64,000 bases of DNA from Morchella semilibera (taxonomy: Eukaryota > Ascomycota > Pezizomycetes > Pezizales > Morchellaceae), in the NCBI GenBank assembly GCA_009192285.1, contig WBVU01000004.1, forward strand, positions 310,001-374,000, given 5' to 3'. Position 1 is the first letter of the stretch; every line of letters begins with the position of its first letter. Made by a program: the position numbers and the translations under genes. Under the pieces are notes generated by a model. That model was not told the DNA's origin and did no database searches. It was given only the letters and a program-made list of their open reading frames with translations. Of the stretch, positions 60,716 to 64,000 are shown piece after piece.

Positions 60716-62618
60716 TTACGCCTTGTACAGCGTATCAACAAAACCAATTGCCATGGAATGATGACGCTCTTATTTGGCAAGCTTCCCGCGACACCATAGA
60801 GAGCCGCGGTATCTCCGGTCGCTGCCTTCGAACCTCCAGTTTTCTCCCCTCTCAGCTTTACCTCCTTCAGTGCCTTCTCAAGATCCTCCAAAAACTTCCC
60901 TGTCGCTGATACAGTTGGTTTTGTGCATGCGATATGGATCGCTGGCGGGTCTTGCAGCGCATTCAAATGCCATCCAAGCGCATTCATCTCATCTGCAACC
61001 TCATAAATGTTTATAGTTTTTGATGAAAATGCGACCACGGATACCATAGGCTCTCCTAAATATATAAAGATCGGGGCTGAGCTTCTCGCGAATGCCAGAT
61101 TCAATTATTTTTGCGGCACCGACGATATCGCGGCAGGAGGCAGTGTAACCATTTTCGCCTTGTGTCATTAGTGATACCCAAGTTCCAGCAATGAGACTCC
61201 CAGCACGAGAGCCCGCGAGGGTGGGCGAGGCATAAACACCGCCAGGCCAAGTAGCTGTAACAAAATATCCATATGACCTGAGCTTTTTGGTGCGGAAAAG
61301 GAGTACACTGTTACCCTTAGGAGCAAACCCGTATTTATGTGTGTCACAAGAGATCGATGTAACCCCTTTGATACGGAAATCGAATGGTGTTGTCGGGAAC
61401 CCGGCCTTTTCAAGAAATGGTACGAGGAAGGAACCAAGGCAGGCATCAACGTGAAGAGGAATATGGCGACGGAGAGCGATCTTGGAGAGTCCTGAGATAT
61501 CATCGATGATTCCATGGGGGAAATTGGGTGCTGAGCCAACGATCTGGAAAGGGTTAATATTAAGTATACAGAACCCATGTATTTATAGTATGCGCTTACC
61601 AAAACAGTATTATAATTAACCAAACGGTTAACAGCTTTCAGATCTACCTTAAGAGTGACCGGGTCGATAGCAACATGGTGCACAGTGATTCCAAAGTAGT
61701 GGCCAGCCTTGTCAAATGCAGCATGAGCGGTGACAGGAACGATCATTTCAGGCTCTGAAACACTCCGCTCAACATATGCCTTAGTCCTGGCAGATAAACA
61801 AGCCATTAAAATACTCTCAGTACCACCACTAGTGGTGATACCCCCACCAGTAGACGGTGCGTTAAACATAGCCAAAACCTATCATGTTAGAAAAGCACTA
61901 TAATGGCATTGGTATTGGAGCGGTTATACCATAGCAACAATCTCGGCTTCCATTTTTCTGACACCTGGGAAAACATCGGGGTGTAGAGGGTTAGAAACAG
62001 AGAACATCCTGTATGCCTCACTTTGTAGATTCAATAATTCGTCACCACCGTGATAGACGGCACCAGATACATGGCCATCTTCCCATGAAGTGTGTTCCAT
62101 TTGACTCAATCTTTAAAGTAATATCAGCAAGAGTCGTCCTCATAAGCTAGGGGTAAAATTATTCCTCACTGTTTCAACTCTTCCTTTGCTTGTGTTTCTG
62201 TGAAGCCCTCCTTAGGCAACGCAAGATATCTTGTCACACCAGGCCCCTTAGGTACAAGCTTATCCTCAAGCTTTTTCAACGCATCATCTACCTGCGCCTG
62301 AACTTTCCCTCTAACTCCTGGCGCATTGAGGAATAGACCGTATGCATATCTTCGCATGTATGCATACCCATCGAAGAGGGTGCCAAAGACACCACGACCA
62401 CGAAGCTTTCGAACTGCTCGCCGAAAATGGCGGAGGATAAAGTAGGCGAATACAATATTGCGTATTCTGGCTCGCGTGTTAATAAACTACAGTCATTGGG
62501 GAAAAGGAGTAACGAACAGATCGAGATTAAAGACAAGTTGCGGCGACTTCCTCACGGCCGCGGTCTTCGCAGAGGCAAAGTTCCGCAGCGAGACAGGGAC
62601 ACGGGAGGAGCCTGCCAT
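60716..62618 (-). CDS. DPL1: Sphingosine-1-phosphate lyase, frame broken twice
   Basis: A PLP enzyme of the ER membrane that cleaves phosphorylated sphingoid bases. Exons: 62618-62556 (or -62535), 62486-62170, 62110-61930, 61878-61600, 61543-60716. The start ATG sits in CCATGG. Seen: a membrane anchor ([14 protein letters not shown]), [68 protein letters not shown], the PLP lysine in [24 protein letters not shown], then [15 protein letters not shown] and a C-terminus FVDTLYKA. In the last exon the frame is lost at the TTT near 61058-61060 (one extra T) and regained near 60757 (one T missing). The two changes cancel, so about 98 codons are out of frame between intact flanks. Total coding length would be about 555 residues. 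The intron 1 donor is uncertain (GTGAGG or GTCTTT). Confidence 0.93.
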
Positions 62619-63665
62619 GGTTAACAGTCCTCTTCTGGTGGAGTTCGACTCCTGAAGAATGAGTATTGTTTAGACTCTTGGTGTCGATGTTAGCTGGTGG
62701 TAGTTCGTTTCCTTGAAGTTGGTAACAGGGGATCAAAGCGGTGACATGTGCTCCTACTACAGGCTTGGATTGTAAGCCGTTGGCTTGTTTAAGCCTCGGT
62801 TCCCGGGTGGAGAAACGCGTTCCGCCCACACTCGCTCGTTCATTCAAGTTTCAACCCCGAAAGCTCCTGCCGAATCAAACAAATCGCCCCATGAGAAGTT
62901 CACACGCGCAGATACAGGACTGCACATATGCATGCCCTGTCACTCGCTTGAATGTAAATACATCAACCATATATGATGACAAAGTATTGCTTAGTCATTC
63001 TTCTATCCCTATGCTCTCTGCTGTCAGACACCAGCCTGAGTATAGGTTGGGAGTAAGCTTTTTAGGGTGTGTGGGGCTAGAACAGCCTTATTGGAAGCCG
63101 CTTGCTTGACAGTACACAGGTTAGGTACAGCCATTGTACTTACATAAAACTACATCTCAAATGCAAGCTATTATGTGTCCAACTGTCCAACTAATCAATC
63201 ATACTCCATGAAGTAGTTTTTGGTGAGACCCCACGATTCCAGGTTTCATGTTCCCGCAGGGAAGAATACATGATAGACTACTGCAATGGCTAACCGATCA
63301 CGTGTGTGAACCGAACTTGTACCTTAAGTACATACTGTATCTTGACCGATTTTAATTTTATCTCACAGAGAGAGCTACATGTATAGTAACGTGCCACGCT
63401 TGCATACTTCTTCATACATGAAGACTACATATTGTGCCAAGTCATGTTTCCCCAGATATGGAAAATAATTAATCCGACAGGTCTTAGGGTTAGGGTGCGT
63501 TGCATTGCATCTGCATGAAAAAAAAGGTTAAAAGCTTGGACCATGCATGTCTATGTTTAAACCTTCCCCACACTGGTTGGTTGGCTGAAAATTTGGGAAA
63601 AGCTGCTGCCCCCATCGTAGAGTACAGAAGCTCGAGCTGAAAGTCACAGGCACAACAACCTTATA
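62619..63665. promoter_or_regulatory. Divergent promoter region, DPL1 and FAP7
   Basis: About 1.05 kb between the start codons of two genes pointing apart. It includes the DPL1 leader and, on the FAP7 side, two TTAGGG units (63484-63495) and a TACATGTA at 63376. No coding gene seen. Confidence 0.5.
63484..63495 (+). promoter_or_regulatory. Two-copy TTAGGG (telobox-like) motif
   Basis: TTAGGGTTAGGG lies about 170 bases before the FAP7 start codon. Two copies are too few for a telomere. Tbf1-like factors bind such sites in promoters of ribosome-related genes in several fungi, which would suit FAP7, but this is inference. Confidence 0.35.
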
Positions 63666-64000
63666 ATGGGAAGATCACAGCCAAATATCATTGTCACCGG
63701 CACTCCCGGCGTGGGTGGGGTTCTCTTTTGATCTGTTCAGCAATAATGTTTCCCTAACAGATCAAACATACAGGAAAGTCATCTCACTGCGAACTTATCG
63801 CACAGGCAACTGGCTTGAAACACCTCTCCATAAACCAGGTTGTCAAAGATAAAGGCTGTCATGATGGTTATGATGACGAGCTTAAAACCTGGATTGTTGA
63901 TGATGATAAGGTCTTTAATACACTCCTAAAATTTGTTTGCTCTAGTAACTCAGAGAAATCGGCAGCTTCTTGACGAGATTGAAAATGATGTAATGCAAGG
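63666..64000 (+). CDS. FAP7: Adenylate kinase 6 / ribosome assembly factor Fap7 (partial)
   Basis: The 5' part of the gene; it runs off the window end. Exons 63666-63714, 63774-63910 and 63966 onward. The spliced protein begins MGRSQPNIIVTGTPG, with Walker A GTPGVGKS completed across intron 1, then HCELIAQATGL, the family hallmark (L/I)SINQVVKDKG..DGYDDELKTWIVDDDK, and LLDEIENDVMQG. Fap7 (human AK6/hCINAP) is a nuclear and cytosolic NTPase/adenylate kinase needed for the final 18S rRNA cleavage with uS11/Rps14. Intron 1 has a weak GTGGGG donor but a good CTAAC branch; intron 2 has GTCTTT. It is divergent from DPL1. Confidence 0.94.

Noticed and set aside
63484-63495. Chromosome end or telomere
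   Set aside because: Only two TTAGGG units, and a conserved gene follows at once.

Overview
The window looks like nuclear DNA of a filamentous ascomycete (Pezizomycotina). It carries a Medusa/MedA developmental regulator, a family I know only from these fungi. Its introns are short (mostly 51-74 nt), with CTAAC or CTGAC branch sites 10-20 nt before the acceptor. The gaps between genes are large: about a dozen genes in 64 kb, with intergenic stretches up to 11 kb full of microsatellites. That density fits an early-diverging group such as Pezizomycetes (truffles, morels and relatives) better than a compact Aspergillus-type genome, but this placement is inference.

Layout. 1-4.7 kb: no gene recognised. 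4.7-6.6 kb (+): a class I sirtuin of the Hst3/Hst4 type. 11.0-12.8 kb (-): an FHA-domain protein of the Tos4/Plm2 kind. 16.1-19.0 kb (-): the ATR partner Rad26/UvsD/ATRIP. 19.6-21.0 kb (-): mitochondrial malate dehydrogenase. 24.0-25.1 kb (+): an unrecognised secretory-pathway membrane protein. 26.1-27.2 kb (-) and 27.8-28.8 kb (+): thiamine pyrophosphokinase and Mia40, diverging from a 598-bp promoter region. 31.0-32.1 kb (+): an uncharacterised fungal membrane protein. 32-46 kb: mostly gene-poor, with one small conserved-looking protein at 39.6 kb and a few doubtful reading frames. 47.1-49.3 kb (+): medA, behind a long leader that contains no ATG. 49.3-60.7 kb: an 11.4-kb gene desert dense in simple repeats. 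60.7-62.6 kb (-): sphingosine-1-phosphate lyase. 63.7 kb to the window end (+): the start of FAP7, an atypical adenylate kinase used in 18S rRNA maturation.

How the genes relate. Most are housekeeping functions with no shared pathway. One exception is the left third, where three genome-maintenance genes follow one another (H3K56-type sirtuin, FHA checkpoint-type protein, ATRIP). No transposon, retroelement, virus-like element, CRISPR array, tRNA or rRNA gene could be supported.

Most notable observations. (1) The perfect palindrome TACATGTA occurs at least 26 times, always outside the exons modelled here, where about one copy would be expected. (2) About 1.29 kb upstream of medA has no ATG on the coding strand, although the predicted leader intron does contain ATGs. 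(3) Several otherwise well-conserved genes (DPL1 twice, MIA40, the 31-kb membrane gene, possibly ATRIP) are broken by single-base gains or losses in short homopolymers. This points to uncorrected sequencing indels, or less likely to gene decay.
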